Assembly (NCBI RefSeq): GCF_900102035.1
Contig: NZ_LT629689.1
Span: forward strand, 5,614,501-5,678,500
Direction: 5' to 3'
Length of the DNA stretch: 64,000 bases
Origin: Pseudomonas extremaustralis
GTDB taxonomy: Bacteria; Pseudomonadota; Gammaproteobacteria; Pseudomonadales; Pseudomonadaceae
Positions 9,515 through 18,533 of this stretch are shown one piece after another; position 1 is the first letter of the stretch, and each line of letters starts with the position of its first letter. Under the pieces are notes generated by a model, which saw only the letters and a program-made list of their open reading frames with translations, had not been told where the DNA came from and did no database searches. Both the position numbers and the translations under genes were made by a program.

Positions 9515-9829
9515 TTAGATCTTCTGGGCGCTATAGCTACCAGCAATCACTTGAAAAATGACCTCTCCGCCATTGCTCGCTGTAAAGCAGTAGCTTTTTC
9601 CCGTTTCACTGGGGTCGAGTCTAGTGGCCTCTTGTGAAAGGCTTGAGTTTTCTTCCTCGTACATATCGCATATTTCAGATCCGACGGCGCCTATCCCTTG
9701 AAAGGCAACTAGATCGTTGAATGTGATCTCCCAAGATGCTTCTTGCCAGTCTGTGAACTCCATAATCAATGTGTTTCGGTTACAAGTTACTTTTTCAATT
9801 GTTCCATCAGAAACGGGGAAGGTCGTCAT
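9515..9829 (-). CDS. Putative immunity protein for the Rhs toxin
   Basis: A 104-residue acidic protein starting one base after the rhs stop. It has no recognised family motif. It begins MTTFPVSDGTIEKVTCNRN and is rich in Glu/Asp/Ser with alternating hydrophobic residues, so it could be a small beta-rich fold. Position directly downstream of an Rhs tip, small acidic size and AT-rich composition like the toxin tip but unlike the rhs core are the usual pattern for a cognate immunity gene. The function is inferred from context only. Confidence 0.65.
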   Translation of the reverse strand: MTTFPVSDGTIEKVTCNRNTLIMEFTDWQEASWEITFNDLVAFQGIGAVGSEICDMYEEENSSLSQEATRLDPSETGKSYCFTASNGGEVIFQVIAGSYSAQKI

Positions 9830-9830
9830 G

Positions 9831-12800
9831 TCAGATTCCTGGATGTTTTTCGCCCGGTAGAAAGCCGGTTCCGTGCCCTTCTTTGTAGTTTTCGGGCTTC
9901 ACCTTGATTATTAATTTGTTTTTCTCAGCCTTTTTCCAACTCAAATCATTTGGTTTGAGCTCTATATGGTAGTGCTCGCCGTGATGTCTCGGTACGAATA
10001 GGCCTGCATCGCCTGGATGGCTCTCAAACCTTATTCGGGTATCACTATTGGGGCTCCACTCCATTCGTTGAGTATCATGTTTTGTCTTAGATACTTTGGG
10101 GGGCACTCCTAAAACGTTGGTTAAGTCATTTGGGTCTTTTGGGAAGTGGGTGTGGGCATCGGGTTGGGCTGGCACACCTTCATTAACCTGGTGTTGTAGT
10201 GTTGGCTCCTCAACAGAAATTGATGGTTTACACCCGCCCCCTCCGGGGCAGTTATTCAACCCCAGCGGATCCACCCACCCCGTAGGATTGGGCACGTACT
10301 GGTACGCGTTGATCCCACCCGCCAACCTCACCGGATCCGGCGTCAGGTAGCGACCGATGTCCGGATTGTAGTAGCGATGGCGGTTGTAGTGCAGTCCGCT
10401 TTCTTGATCGAAGTATTGGCCCTGGAAGCGCAGGGGGTTGTCGATTTTTCCGCTGTCGAGGCGGGCGATTTCGCCGTAGGCGCGGTAGTGGGCGGACCAG
10501 ACGATGTCGCCGTCGGCGGCGGTGAGTTCCTGTGGGGTGCCGAGGTGGTCGAGTTGGTAGTGGTAGGGCGTTGTTTTGTCTGGACCAAAGCCTTCCAGCA
10601 GTGCCAGCGGGCGGAAACTGTCCGGTTCGTAGAGATAGCTGCGATGGCGATCTGCATGGTGTTCGGCGATGAGTTTGTCGCCTTGCCAGAAAAACTCCGT
10701 CGTTACCTCATCAACGGTCTTGCTGATGCGCCGCCCGAACGGGTCGTAGCGATAACTGGCGGTTTGGCCATTGGGCTGGGTAATGCCGATCAGCCGGTGC
10801 TGACAGTCATAACGGTATTCGGTGACTAACGCATGCCCACGTCCGCGCCGCTCGCGGATCAGGTTGCCGAAGGCGTCGTAGTCGTAGGAGCGATCGCCCT
10901 GGCTCGTCAGGCGGTTGCCGGCGACGATGTCGGGGCCGGGGCGGTTTTGCATCAGCAGGTTGCCGGCCGGGTCGTGGGCAAAACGTTCCTGGACGTCTTG
11001 GGAGTGGTCGGCACGGGTCAGGCGGTTGAGTGGGTCGTAGTGGTAGCGGTGTTCGCCCTTGCGGGTGTCGAGCAGGCGGGTGAGGTTGCCGGATTGGTCG
11101 TAGTCGTATTGGCGTTGGTAGTGAGGGTGGGCTTGTTGGGTGACGGTGTGGGCGCGCAGGCGTTGCTGGTCGTCGTAGTGATAGTGGCTGAGCAGTTGGC
11201 CCTGCTGGCGTTGATGCTCCTGGCCAGCTTTGAATAGATGAGAGGTCAGCAGGGCGCCATTCAGTTCGACGGTGGCGAGGTGGCCGCCTTTACCGTGGTT
11301 GAACACCAAACGGTTGTTGTCCGGCAGGCGCAGGTGTTGAAGCTGGCCGCAGGCGTCGTAGCCATAGCGTAAGGTGCCCCAGCCTTGGTGTTCGGCGGTA
11401 AGGCGGTTTTGGCGGTCGTATTCGTAGGCCAGCGCCCAGTGGCCGTCGTCGACGCTGAGGAGGTTGCCCTGGCGGTCGTAGGCATAGTCCACAGTGCTGC
11501 CATCGGGCAGGGTTTTTCTTACGAGGCGGCCGGCGTGATCGCGCTCGTAGCGGGTAACCAGCTGACTGCCGTCGTCGCCGTGTTCGGTCTTTTCCTGCAG
11601 GTTGCCATTGAGGTCGTAGGCATAGGCGGTGCGCTGGCCGTCAAAGCCGGTTTCCTGCTGGATCAGGCCGTTGGGGTGGTAGTCGAGTGTGTAGGTCTCG
11701 CCGACTTCGTTTTCGATCTCGGTCAGCAATAACCGGACGTTGTCATAGCGATACTTGACCTGGGTGCCATCGGCATTGATGCGGCGGCTGATCAGGTGCA
11801 GGCCGTCGGCGTATTCGTAGCGGGTGACGTGGCCGCGTTCATCGCGTTCGGCGCTGATTTTTCCGTAGGGGTTGTAGCTGTATTCGCGCTCGGCGCCGCC
11901 TGGCAACACGACGCGAATCAGCCGACCGACGCTGTCCCACTGATACCCGGTCAGCGCACCATGCTCATCCTCGCGCGCCACTTGCCGGCCAAGCTCGTCA
12001 TAGCGATAACGCTTGATCCCGCCATTGGGCAACTGCTCCTCAAGCAATTGCCCGCGTTCATTCCACACCAGCCGATGGCAACTGTGATCCGGGTACCACA
12101 CCCCCACCAGTTGCCCATATCTGTTGTAGCTGTAGTCGGTAATGTGGCCATCGGGATCGGTCCTGCGCGTGACGTCGCCCTGGTCATTGCGCTCGTACTT
12201 CCAGACCGCTTCACCACGCCGCACAACCCGTACGAAACCGTTGTCATGCTCGTAGGTCGTCGGCTCGTCGTCCCCCGGAAACAGCGCCACCAAGCGTCCA
12301 GCTTCGTCGTATTGATAGGCCGTCACCGCCCCGAGCGGGTCCTGCTCAACCGTCAGCCGGCCTTTATCGTCGTAGGATTTGAAGTGCGTGGCGCCATCTG
12401 GATCGATGCGCTGCACCAGCCGCGCACGTTGATCGTGGACATACACTTCCTGGCTGCCATCGGCGTTGTGCAGCGTGACGCGACCGTTGTCGTCCCAGGC
12501 ATAACGCGTGTCCATTTGCGAAAAACTGGCCCAATGCCGGACACATCTGGCCGCCTTGCCAGCGTGTTCCCACGCCCAGAAGAAACTCGCCCCACCGGCC
12601 AGCCCGCGTTCGAGAATGACGTGCTGCTCGTCGTACCGATAAACCTCGCGTTCACCAACGGCATTGGTCGCCGAGATCAGTCGGCCCGCTTCGTCGTAGG
12701 TGTAGGAAACGACGTTTTGTTCAGTCACCCACTCGAACGGTTCAGGCCCCTTGGCGCGCTGAATCTGGTAGTCCACGGCCACGATACGGCCCGTCGCGTA

Positions 12801-14453
12801 GCGCAAGCACAGCGAGCGGCCCACACCGTTATCCAGTCGTTCGATGCGCCCCAGGGCATCCCGGAAAATCCGCAGTCGGTTGTCATACGCGTCGCTGATC
12901 GCCGTCAGCACGCCGTCGCGAAAGTGGAAGAAGCGTGAAGCCTGCGCCAGCACCAGTTCATCCGGCGAAGCGCCCAGATAGATCGCCGCTTCGGCCAGGC
13001 TGTTGGTGATTGCCGGTCGAGAGTCGGACGGCAACGGAAACGCCGTAGTCCGATTCTCATGGTCGGTCCACACCACCGAATCGCCCGACACAGACAGCCG
13101 CTGTGCCAGCGCGTGACTCCAGCCAAAGCCCAAGCCGCAATCCACGTCCACCGCACTGGTGCGGTACACACGCGTCCACTCGAACGGCAAGATCCCGTCT
13201 AGCGCCCCATCGGTCAGGGTCAGCAGTTCCTCGCCGGTGACCATCGACACCGGGCAGCCGTGGGTGACGGTCTTGTCCGACGCCGCCACCGCATCGCCGT
13301 TGGGATTTTTCGCCGAGGTCGGCGCGTCATCCACATGCTCTTTCCGCTTCAGTACCGCGTTCTGCCGTGCCCGCCAGCGCATCTGCAGCGTGCCTCGCTT
13401 CACCCCGCCAACAACGCCGCGAATCGCCACCGCCTTGTAGCGATTCACCGCCTGCATAAATCTGGTCAGAATCTCCAACATGCCCTTAACAAAGCCAACC
13501 GAGGCTTCCAGAATGCGCGCGCCATACCTGACCACCCGCATACTCAGGAATGCCACACCTGCCGCCGGCAGGGCGATGGTCAACACCGCACCAATCACCA
13601 GATCAATCAGCAGCGACACTACAAACCCTGCCGCAGTCTCGGCGATCTGGCCGGGCGGCAATGCGTCCAGCCACACCATCGCCGTGCGCATCAACAGGAA
13701 CAGCGCCGCCTCGTCGCTGGCGAGCAACATCGCCTGTTCCATAACCTTGGGCGCGTCGGTAGCGATTTGCGCCAACCTGGCCGCCTGATCGCCGAGCTGT
13801 TCGATGTGCTTCAACGGGTCTTCAAGGATTGTCTGTACCTGCTTGATGCTGTCCCATACGTCCATGATCGCGGCCCAGCTGCCCGCCAGTCCGCCGCTGC
13901 CAATCGCGCTGGCTGTGGCCAACTCCCAATGAGGTTTGAAACCTGCCCATTGCAAGCGAAGCCACTGCTCCAGATCCGCTGTCAGCCCGGAGTAGGAGGC
14001 AAATAGCGCGTCCACTTGCTGCGCCGAAACACCGCCCTGCACCCGCACCTGATAGCGGTCACCGGCGGTGCAGTGGTGCGAGCCCTTGCCGTGTTCATCG
14101 AGCATGACCACGGTGGCGCTGCCATCATCCAGCCCGATCACTTCAACCGGGATGTCGCCGATCGGCACGTCATACACCGACTCGAAGGTGCTCTCGATCG
14201 TCAGCTTGCCGCCCAACGAACACACGGCAACACTGCCGATAAAGTCTGGGTCGCTCATGCTCACCGTAGTCTGCGAATCCCCCACCCGCAGCACACGATC
14301 CATCCCCAGCAGCGACGGCATATCCGCCGCATCGCTCACAGAATCCAGCGCACGCACATACCACGCCCTCATCTGCTGGCGATACATCGTCAGGCTCTGA
14401 TGAAAGCCATCCAGCTCATGTTCGATAAGGGCAATGTGGGAAGTGTTGGTCAT
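9831..14453 (-). CDS. Rhs-family polymorphic toxin
   Basis: Large Rhs protein, 1540 residues from the ATG at 14453; an in-frame TTG 24 bases earlier is the alternative. The N-terminal 400 residues include a hydrophobic stretch near residues 285-340 (AGFVVSLLIDLVIGAVLTI). There follows the Rhs entry motif VTHGCPVSMVTGEELL and DILPFEWTR-like DUF6531, many YD repeats (YxYDxxGRL), the core-closing RYLTPDPVRLAGG, and PTGWVDPLGL, the usual cleavage boundary. The last 141 residues (genome 9834-10256) are the variable tip, with a His-rich RHHGEHYHIELKP segment and a basic tail; the toxic activity was not identified. No PAAR or VgrG gene is adjacent, so delivery by a type VI system is only likely. Confidence 0.9.
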   Translation of the reverse strand: MTNTSHIALIEHELDGFHQSLTMYRQQMRAWYVRALDSVSDAADMPSLLGMDRVLRVGDSQTTVSMSDPDFIGSVAVCSLGGKLTIESTFESVYDVPIGDIPVEVIGLDDGSATVVMLDEHGKGSHHCTAGDRYQVRVQGGVSAQQVDALFASYSGLTADLEQWLRLQWAGFKPHWELATASAIGSGGLAGSWAAIMDVWDSIKQVQTILEDPLKHIEQLGDQAARLAQIATDAPKVMEQAMLLASDEAALFLLMRTAMVWLDALPPGQIAETAAGFVVSLLIDLVIGAVLTIALPAAGVAFLSMRVVRYGARILEASVGFVKGMLEILTRFMQAVNRYKAVAIRGVVGGVKRGTLQMRWRARQNAVLKRKEHVDDAPTSAKNPNGDAVAASDKTVTHGCPVSMVTGEELLTLTDGALDGILPFEWTRVYRTSAVDVDCGLGFGWSHALAQRLSVSGDSVVWTDHENRTTAFPLPSDSRPAITNSLAEAAIYLGASPDELVLAQASRFFHFRDGVLTAISDAYDNRLRIFRDALGRIERLDNGVGRSLCLRYATGRIVAVDYQIQRAKGPEPFEWVTEQNVVSYTYDEAGRLISATNAVGEREVYRYDEQHVILERGLAGGASFFWAWEHAGKAARCVRHWASFSQMDTRYAWDDNGRVTLHNADGSQEVYVHDQRARLVQRIDPDGATHFKSYDDKGRLTVEQDPLGAVTAYQYDEAGRLVALFPGDDEPTTYEHDNGFVRVVRRGEAVWKYERNDQGDVTRRTDPDGHITDYSYNRYGQLVGVWYPDHSCHRLVWNERGQLLEEQLPNGGIKRYRYDELGRQVAREDEHGALTGYQWDSVGRLIRVVLPGGAEREYSYNPYGKISAERDERGHVTRYEYADGLHLISRRINADGTQVKYRYDNVRLLLTEIENEVGETYTLDYHPNGLIQQETGFDGQRTAYAYDLNGNLQEKTEHGDDGSQLVTRYERDHAGRLVRKTLPDGSTVDYAYDRQGNLLSVDDGHWALAYEYDRQNRLTAEHQGWGTLRYGYDACGQLQHLRLPDNNRLVFNHGKGGHLATVELNGALLTSHLFKAGQEHQRQQGQLLSHYHYDDQQRLRAHTVTQQAHPHYQRQYDYDQSGNLTRLLDTRKGEHRYHYDPLNRLTRADHSQDVQERFAHDPAGNLLMQNRPGPDIVAGNRLTSQGDRSYDYDAFGNLIRERRGRGHALVTEYRYDCQHRLIGITQPNGQTASYRYDPFGRRISKTVDEVTTEFFWQGDKLIAEHHADRHRSYLYEPDSFRPLALLEGFGPDKTTPYHYQLDHLGTPQELTAADGDIVWSAHYRAYGEIARLDSGKIDNPLRFQGQYFDQESGLHYNRHRYYNPDIGRYLTPDPVRLAGGINAYQYVPNPTGWVDPLGLNNCPGGGGCKPSISVEEPTLQHQVNEGVPAQPDAHTHFPKDPNDLTNVLGVPPKVSKTKHDTQRMEWSPNSDTRIRFESHPGDAGLFVPRHHGEHYHIELKPNDLSWKKAEKNKLIIKVKPENYKEGHGTGFLPGEKHPGI

Positions 14454-14588
14454 CCGTGACGTCTCGGCTGCGGGCAAGGCGTCCGAGTCTGCCGCAGCAA
14501 AAAACGCTTGGATGAACGGTTTTGAAAATCAGAATGGGCTTACGAAGAGCGCATCATAGTCAGCGCAAAGTCACGGCTGAGGGCTACT

Positions 14589-14969
14589 TCAAATGGCGAT
14601 TTTGCTCATTGACGAACACTGGCCTTGTGCTTCTTTGAGTTGGGTTTCAAGCGCAATCAGCCCCGTCTGCATCCTCTGCAATGCGGCAATTTGCGTGGAT
14701 AGATCTCGTTTCTTACTGGCAATAGCCTGTTCCGCCCGCTCCCAAGGCAATCCATCGCCTTGGTGGTCTCCAAGGATCTCCTGCAACTCCTTAAGCTTGA
14801 AACCCAACTGCTGCGCGCACTTGATCAACATCAGCCGCTCAACGCTCTGTTGCGAATAAACCCGGTATTGTCCCTGGCGCTGGGGCATGGGCAACAGACC
14901 GATGGCTTCATAGTGACGAATCGCCTTGACGGTCGTGCCCGATAGTCGTGCGGCTGTGCCGATGTACAT
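14589..14969 (-). CDS. MerR-family transcriptional regulator
   Basis: The ATG at 14969 follows GGGAG and yields 126 residues starting MYIGTAARLSGTTVKAIRHYEAIGLL, the N-terminal winged helix of MerR regulators. It continues with YRVYSQQSVERLMLIKCAQQLGFKLKELQEIL and a coiled coil (QIAALQRMQTGLIALETQL). One Cys near the C-terminus is not enough to assign metal sensing. The start lies inside the 3' end of the upstream oxidoreductase gene (62-base overlap), so it probably regulates that gene and is co-transcribed with it. Confidence 0.88.
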   Translation of the reverse strand: MYIGTAARLSGTTVKAIRHYEAIGLLPMPQRQGQYRVYSQQSVERLMLIKCAQQLGFKLKELQEILGDHQGDGLPWERAEQAIASKKRDLSTQIAALQRMQTGLIALETQLKEAQGQCSSMSKIAI

Positions 14970-15552
14970 GAAAACTCCCTTTCTCAACGAGTGCGCCTGC
15001 CTGTTTCAGCCATGTGCTGCGCTGCGCCGGTGTCGACCCCAGTACCGGCCCGAACAGCAGGGTCTTGATCGGCTGGATGCCACAAAACGCCAGGGTGGTC
15101 TTGCGCATCTGATGGATGCCCGGCATGCGATAGAACCAGCGGTAATACCACGGCGGCGTGTCCAGGGTCACTAACAAGTGTGCCGTTCGGCCTTGCAGCA
15201 GTTTGTCGGGGAAAGCCTTGCCAGCGCGGTATTTAAAGGCAAAACCAGGTAGGAAAATACGGTCGATAAACCCCTTCAGCAACGCCGGAATACCTCCCCA
15301 CCAGATCGGGAAAACGAAGGTCAGGTGGGTGGCCCAGAGAATGTCCGACTGCGCGCTGAGCAGATCGGGCTCAAGCGGCTGGATCTGCTGGTAGCCGTCG
15401 TGAAGGATGGGGTCGAACGTCAAGTCACCCAAGCGTAGGACGCGCACCTCATGGCCGGCGATTTTTGCGGCGTGGGTGTAGGTGTCAGCGAGGGTCGAAC
15501 AGAGGCTGGCGTTGGACGGATGGCCGAGGATCACCAGAATGCGTTGGGTCAT
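14908..15552 (-). CDS. Flavodoxin-fold NAD(P)H-dependent oxidoreductase
   Basis: Quinone-reductase-like flavoprotein (NQO1/MdaB-like Flavodoxin_2 fold) of 214 residues. It starts MTQRILVILGHPSNASLCSTLADTY, with the FMN/FAD phosphate-binding loop, then VFPIWWGGIPALLKGFIDRIFLPGFAF, which shapes the flavin site, and LLVTLDTPPWYYRW. Such enzymes reduce quinones or electrophiles by two electrons. The last 20 residues overlap the start of the MerR gene, giving a two-gene regulator/enzyme unit. Confidence 0.88.
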   Translation of the reverse strand: MTQRILVILGHPSNASLCSTLADTYTHAAKIAGHEVRVLRLGDLTFDPILHDGYQQIQPLEPDLLSAQSDILWATHLTFVFPIWWGGIPALLKGFIDRIFLPGFAFKYRAGKAFPDKLLQGRTAHLLVTLDTPPWYYRWFYRMPGIHQMRKTTLAFCGIQPIKTLLFGPVLGSTPAQRSTWLKQAGALVEKGSFHVHRHSRTTIGHDRQGDSSL

Positions 15553-15632
15553 GGGGCGGGCGCCTGAAGAATGGGGCTTTCAGGGTAGGGTGTGCCGTAT
15601 AGGGGAGAGTCAAGATATGTCTGAAACAACGA

Positions 15633-15656
15633 AAGCCTGCTTTTAAGGGCAGGCTT
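15633..15656. terminator. Hairpin terminator downstream of the YcaC-like gene
   Basis: AAGCCTGC and GCAGGCTT form an 8-bp perfect stem around an 8-base loop, 20 bases after the stop of the minus-strand hydrolase gene. T-rich flanks are modest, so it may act weakly in both directions. Confidence 0.7.
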
Positions 15657-15675
15657 ATTGCGAATCTTGGCTGGC

Positions 15676-16308
15676 TTACTTCTGATGAGCCGTCAGCGCC
15701 GCGTAACCATTCATCAAGTTGCGATAGTTGGGAATGCGCTGGGACAACAGATTGCCCAGGCCTTCGATATCGTTGCGCCAGTCGCGGTGCAGCTCACACG
15801 CCACCGAGAACCAGTTCATCATCTGCGCACCGGCCTGGGTCATCCGGTTCCACGCCGCCTGCTGCACCGTAGTATTGAAGGTGCCTGATGCATCGGTCAC
15901 CACGAACACATCAAAGCCTTCTGCCAGTGCCGACAAGGTCGGGAACGCCACGCACACATCCGTCACTACACCGGCAATGATGATCTGCTTACGCCCGGTT
16001 GCCTTGATCGCCTTGACGAAGTCTTCGTTGTCCCACGCGTTGATCTGGCCAGGGCGAGCGATGTATGGCGCGTCCGGGAACATCTCTTTCAGCTCTGGCA
16101 CCAGCGGGCCATTGGGGCCTTGTTCGAAGCTGGTGGTGAGGATGGTCGGCAGATTGAAGAACTTGGCCAGGTCCGCCAGGGCCAGCACGTTGTTCTTGAA
16201 CTCGTTGGGCGAGAAGTCCTGCACCAGGGAAATCAGGCCGGTCTGGTGGTCGACCAGCAGGACTACGGCATCGTCTTTGTTCAAGCGGTTGTAGGTTGGC
16301 GTGCTCAT
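15676..16308 (-). CDS. YcaC-like cysteine hydrolase (isochorismatase superfamily)
   Basis: The 210-residue protein has the isochorismatase-like fold with the expected catalytic set: Asp in VVLLVDHQTGL near residue 20, a Lys in the AIKATGRKQIIIAG region, and the nucleophilic Cys in GVVTDVCVAFP near residue 117. The family member YcaC has unknown substrate; amides or carbamates are plausible. It starts MSTPTYNRLNKDDAVV with a purine-rich region upstream and is followed by a hairpin terminator, so it is a single-gene unit. Confidence 0.9.
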   Translation of the reverse strand: MSTPTYNRLNKDDAVVLLVDHQTGLISLVQDFSPNEFKNNVLALADLAKFFNLPTILTTSFEQGPNGPLVPELKEMFPDAPYIARPGQINAWDNEDFVKAIKATGRKQIIIAGVVTDVCVAFPTLSALAEGFDVFVVTDASGTFNTTVQQAAWNRMTQAGAQMMNWFSVACELHRDWRNDIEGLGNLLSQRIPNYRNLMNGYAALTAHQK

Positions 16309-16650
16309 GGTTGAATCCTTTTTGTTTGGTTGGGTTGGGCGTTGCGTTCAACGTGGGCACAGATTAATGGGTGGGCTGCGGGTGATAAATCGGCTGGCGC
16401 GTGTCTTACCGTCAACTCAAGGGTGACAATGTAGGCATGGTTTTTTTTGTCCGCTCGGTGGACCAAAAAGACCATTCAATTGTGTAGTGCCAGCAGGCCC
16501 CATCCCTTTCATTGGCGGGACGTTTCCGAGAGAATCCCAACCGCATTGCGCCAGCGGGAATGCGTGACTAGGCTGCGGATCGTCACTGCACATTCAGTGA
16601 TCGGGTTTAGTCGCCCGAATCCCGCTAGGCGTATACGCCATCCCAAAGAC

Positions 16651-16750
16651 AGGTGTCTCTCACCTGCACTTTATGGTGGCTGTGCGCAGGGCACCTTTGG
16701 GTGCGCCGGTGCCTAGCGGCCGGTCGACTAACCTGCGTACAGCCGCCACC
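16651..16750 (+). ncRNA. Structured leader resembling C4 antisense RNA
   Basis: A small hairpin AGGTG-TCTCT-CACCT (16651-16665) is followed by a closed multi-branch fold. GGTGGC at 16675 pairs with GCCACC ending at 16750, and CGCAGG pairs with CCTGCG. Inside are a GCACC-TTTG-GGTGC hairpin and a CCGG-CCGG hairpin. The sequence pattern and fold recall the C4 antisense RNA family known from phages P1/P7 and seen near small Pseudomonas genes. The match is from memory of the consensus; an Rfam covariance search would decide. It lies 58 bases upstream of a DUF3077-type gene. Confidence 0.55.
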
Positions 16751-16807
16751 TCTACTCGTTTAGTCGCGAAAGGACGGTGGTAATCACTTACTGCTAGGAG
16801 TTTTGCT

Positions 16808-17044
16808 ATGGATAACGTTGTTTCGAATTCGCCGTCATCGGCTGCCACGAATCCATTTACCGTCAATGAAGAACTCAGCTTCGAGGATGGCTGGGTGCGT
16901 GTGGCGGAGTTGCTGCAGTGCGCGGTGGCGACGTCGCAAGTGCTTGGGGAGCCGCAAGATGTGCCACAGAGAGCGGTGATGCATTTGGTGAAGATGGCAA
17001 AGATGGTTGCGGATCGGGCGGTGGAATGCTTGCAGCCTGAATAA
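16808..17044 (+). CDS. Small DUF3077/DUF6124-type protein
   Basis: A 78-residue acidic helical protein (MDNVVSNSPSS, then PFTVNEELSFEDGWVRVAELLQCA, and AVMHLVKMAKMVADRAVECL). This pattern of a PFxVN segment followed by two helices is common in a family of small Pseudomonas proteins of unknown role, often preceded by a structured RNA like the one at 16651-16750. The ATG at 16808 follows TAGGAG at good spacing. A terminator-like repeat follows 60 bases after the stop. Confidence 0.8.
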   Translation: MDNVVSNSPSSAATNPFTVNEELSFEDGWVRVAELLQCAVATSQVLGEPQDVPQRAVMHLVKMAKMVADRAVECLQPE

Positions 17045-17100
17045 CGCGAGCGGAGAGGCGGGCAGGGCGGGATGCGGCCCGCTGATATTATTCTTACATG

Positions 17101-17121
17101 CATTAAAAAGCCGGCTTGTGG
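17101..17121 (+). repeat. Left 21-bp direct repeat, probable attachment site
   Basis: The 21-base sequence beginning CATTAAAAAGCCGGCTTG recurs perfectly at 20447-20467. Here it also begins a terminator-like hairpin (AAAAAGC...GCTTTTT). Past both copies there is looser similarity, including C-rich TCCCCCATTTGTTCCCCC-like stretches. Together with the integrase relic between them, the two copies are best read as attL and attR of a 3.35-kb island. Confidence 0.75.
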
Positions 17122-17232
17122 TTAGCTTTTTGTCGATATAGGTATTTGAAAATCAAGAACTTATCGTTTTTATAAATCTTTCAGCTCCCCCATTTGTTCC
17201 CCCACTTTTTACGATTTTTACCTGATTTTTTT

Positions 17233-17254
17233 CCGGTTAAAGACCGGCTTTTTT
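17233..17254 (+). terminator. Rho-independent terminator
   Basis: CCGGT-TAAAG-ACCGG stem-loop followed by CTTTTTT. On the complement, the stem is followed by an A/T run as well, so it may work in both directions. It separates the DUF3077-type gene from the 3' end of darG. The rest of the 17045-17444 gap is AT-rich and holds no recognised gene. Confidence 0.75.
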
Positions 17255-17444
17255 AGCAGGATTTGCTCCGTATTTTCTTTCCGTTTTTGCATTGAACTGT
17301 CATCGGAAAAATATCGGGTACTTTGAGTTATTCAGTGCCTATCCGTTTCTTCGAATCGTACGGATTTATGCTTGGAGGCTACAGCAGCTGAAACAAGACC
17401 CTTGTGCAGACTGTTTCCAGCCTGCACAAAAAAGCTGACATCCC

Positions 17445-18533
17445 CTAGCAGGTAGCCATCTCAGGCCTGAAACTACTGGAGGTAAGGCGTTTGAGCGCAA
17501 TGTCAAGCGCCTGATCGTCGAACAGCTTGCTTTTGCGAGCGGCAGCACCGGCTCCGCCATCCCAATGCCTCAACGATTCGCGTATGGCAGGAACAGTCGG
17601 GGAAACCCCTCCCTGGCTCAGCAACCAATCAACCGTTGCCAATAACTCCATGCCAAAGGGCGACTCAAAGCCATCGATCAGCTCAACGGTGCGTTCCAAC
17701 GCTTGGGAATACTCCTTGGCTTCTGTTTTGAGATAGGTTTGCAGAAAGGATTTACGTTCTTCGTCAAACCAGATCACATCACTGATCCCTGCATCACTGA
17801 TGCGTTTGTCGCAATGCAGATAGCTACCATCAAGATTATTGAGCAGATGCTCCAATCGATTGGCATACGGACCGTATTTATGAGCTACAAACTTAAGGTT
17901 CAAAGGGTTCTCGGTGTCCGGCAGCTTTTCTATGGCGCGCTCCAGGAACCAGGCCAGCTTCTGAATCTCAAGCAGGCTGCATTCCATACCTAAAACCCAA
18001 TAGCGTCGAACCAATTCGGCAATGAGCGCGCGAGCAGGCGTGAGCTTTTCCACTCCGCTACGTTTGGCGACATTCAGATACTGGCTGGAAGGTTCGAACA
18101 CTAAGACATCCACATCCAGATCACTCAACACAGCAATAATCTGTTCGCGGACTTCAGGCCATTTCAAGCCACCGTTACCGGCGCCCAGCGGTGGGACGGC
18201 CACAGACTTGACCTGATTTTCAATCAAAAAACGGCGCAGATCATGCAGGCCTTCCGTCACCCAAGCCATCTGCGAAGGTGATCGCCAGTGACGTTTGGTA
18301 GGGAAGTTTACGATCCAGCGGGGGCCTTCCAGTTCGTTGACTGCAGTTACGTGAACTTTGCCTGTCTCCACTTCGCCAGCCTTGCAGGCAGCTGAGTACA
18401 GACGGTAATTCTCCGCGAAGCGCTCTTTGAACATCAGCGCGATACCTTTACCCATCACGCCAACGGTATTCACCGTGTTGACGAGGGCTTCGGTCTTGGC
18501 TTCCAGAAGGTTACCTTGGGTAAATCTGATCAT
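17445..18533 (-). CDS. darG: DarG-type macrodomain antitoxin (DNA ADP-ribosylglycohydrolase)
   Basis: DarG removes ADP-ribose from DNA and also binds DarT directly. The start at 18533 ([12 protein letters not shown]) overlaps the darT stop by four bases; an in-frame ATG 12 bases upstream is less likely. Residues 1-150 form a macrodomain: [24 protein letters not shown] is the ADP-ribose loop, with [15 protein letters not shown] downstream. Residues 165-362 form the DarG-type C-terminal toxin-binding region ([29 protein letters not shown]). The 362-residue length fits the family. Confidence 0.93.
   Translation of the reverse strand: MIRFTQGNLLEAKTEALVNTVNTVGVMGKGIALMFKERFAENYRLYSAACKAGEVETGKVHVTAVNELEGPRWIVNFPTKRHWRSPSQMAWVTEGLHDLRRFLIENQVKSVAVPPLGAGNGGLKWPEVREQIIAVLSDLDVDVLVFEPSSQYLNVAKRSGVEKLTPARALIAELVRRYWVLGMECSLLEIQKLAWFLERAIEKLPDTENPLNLKFVAHKYGPYANRLEHLLNNLDGSYLHCDKRISDAGISDVIWFDEERKSFLQTYLKTEAKEYSQALERTVELIDGFESPFGMELLATVDWLLSQGGVSPTVPAIRESLRHWDGGAGAAARKSKLFDDQALDIALKRLTSSSFRPEMATC

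Noticed and set aside
16447..16716. 89-codon frame upstream of and across the structured RNA
   Set aside because: It crosses the conserved RNA fold, has no family motif, and its composition is unlike that of neighbouring genes.
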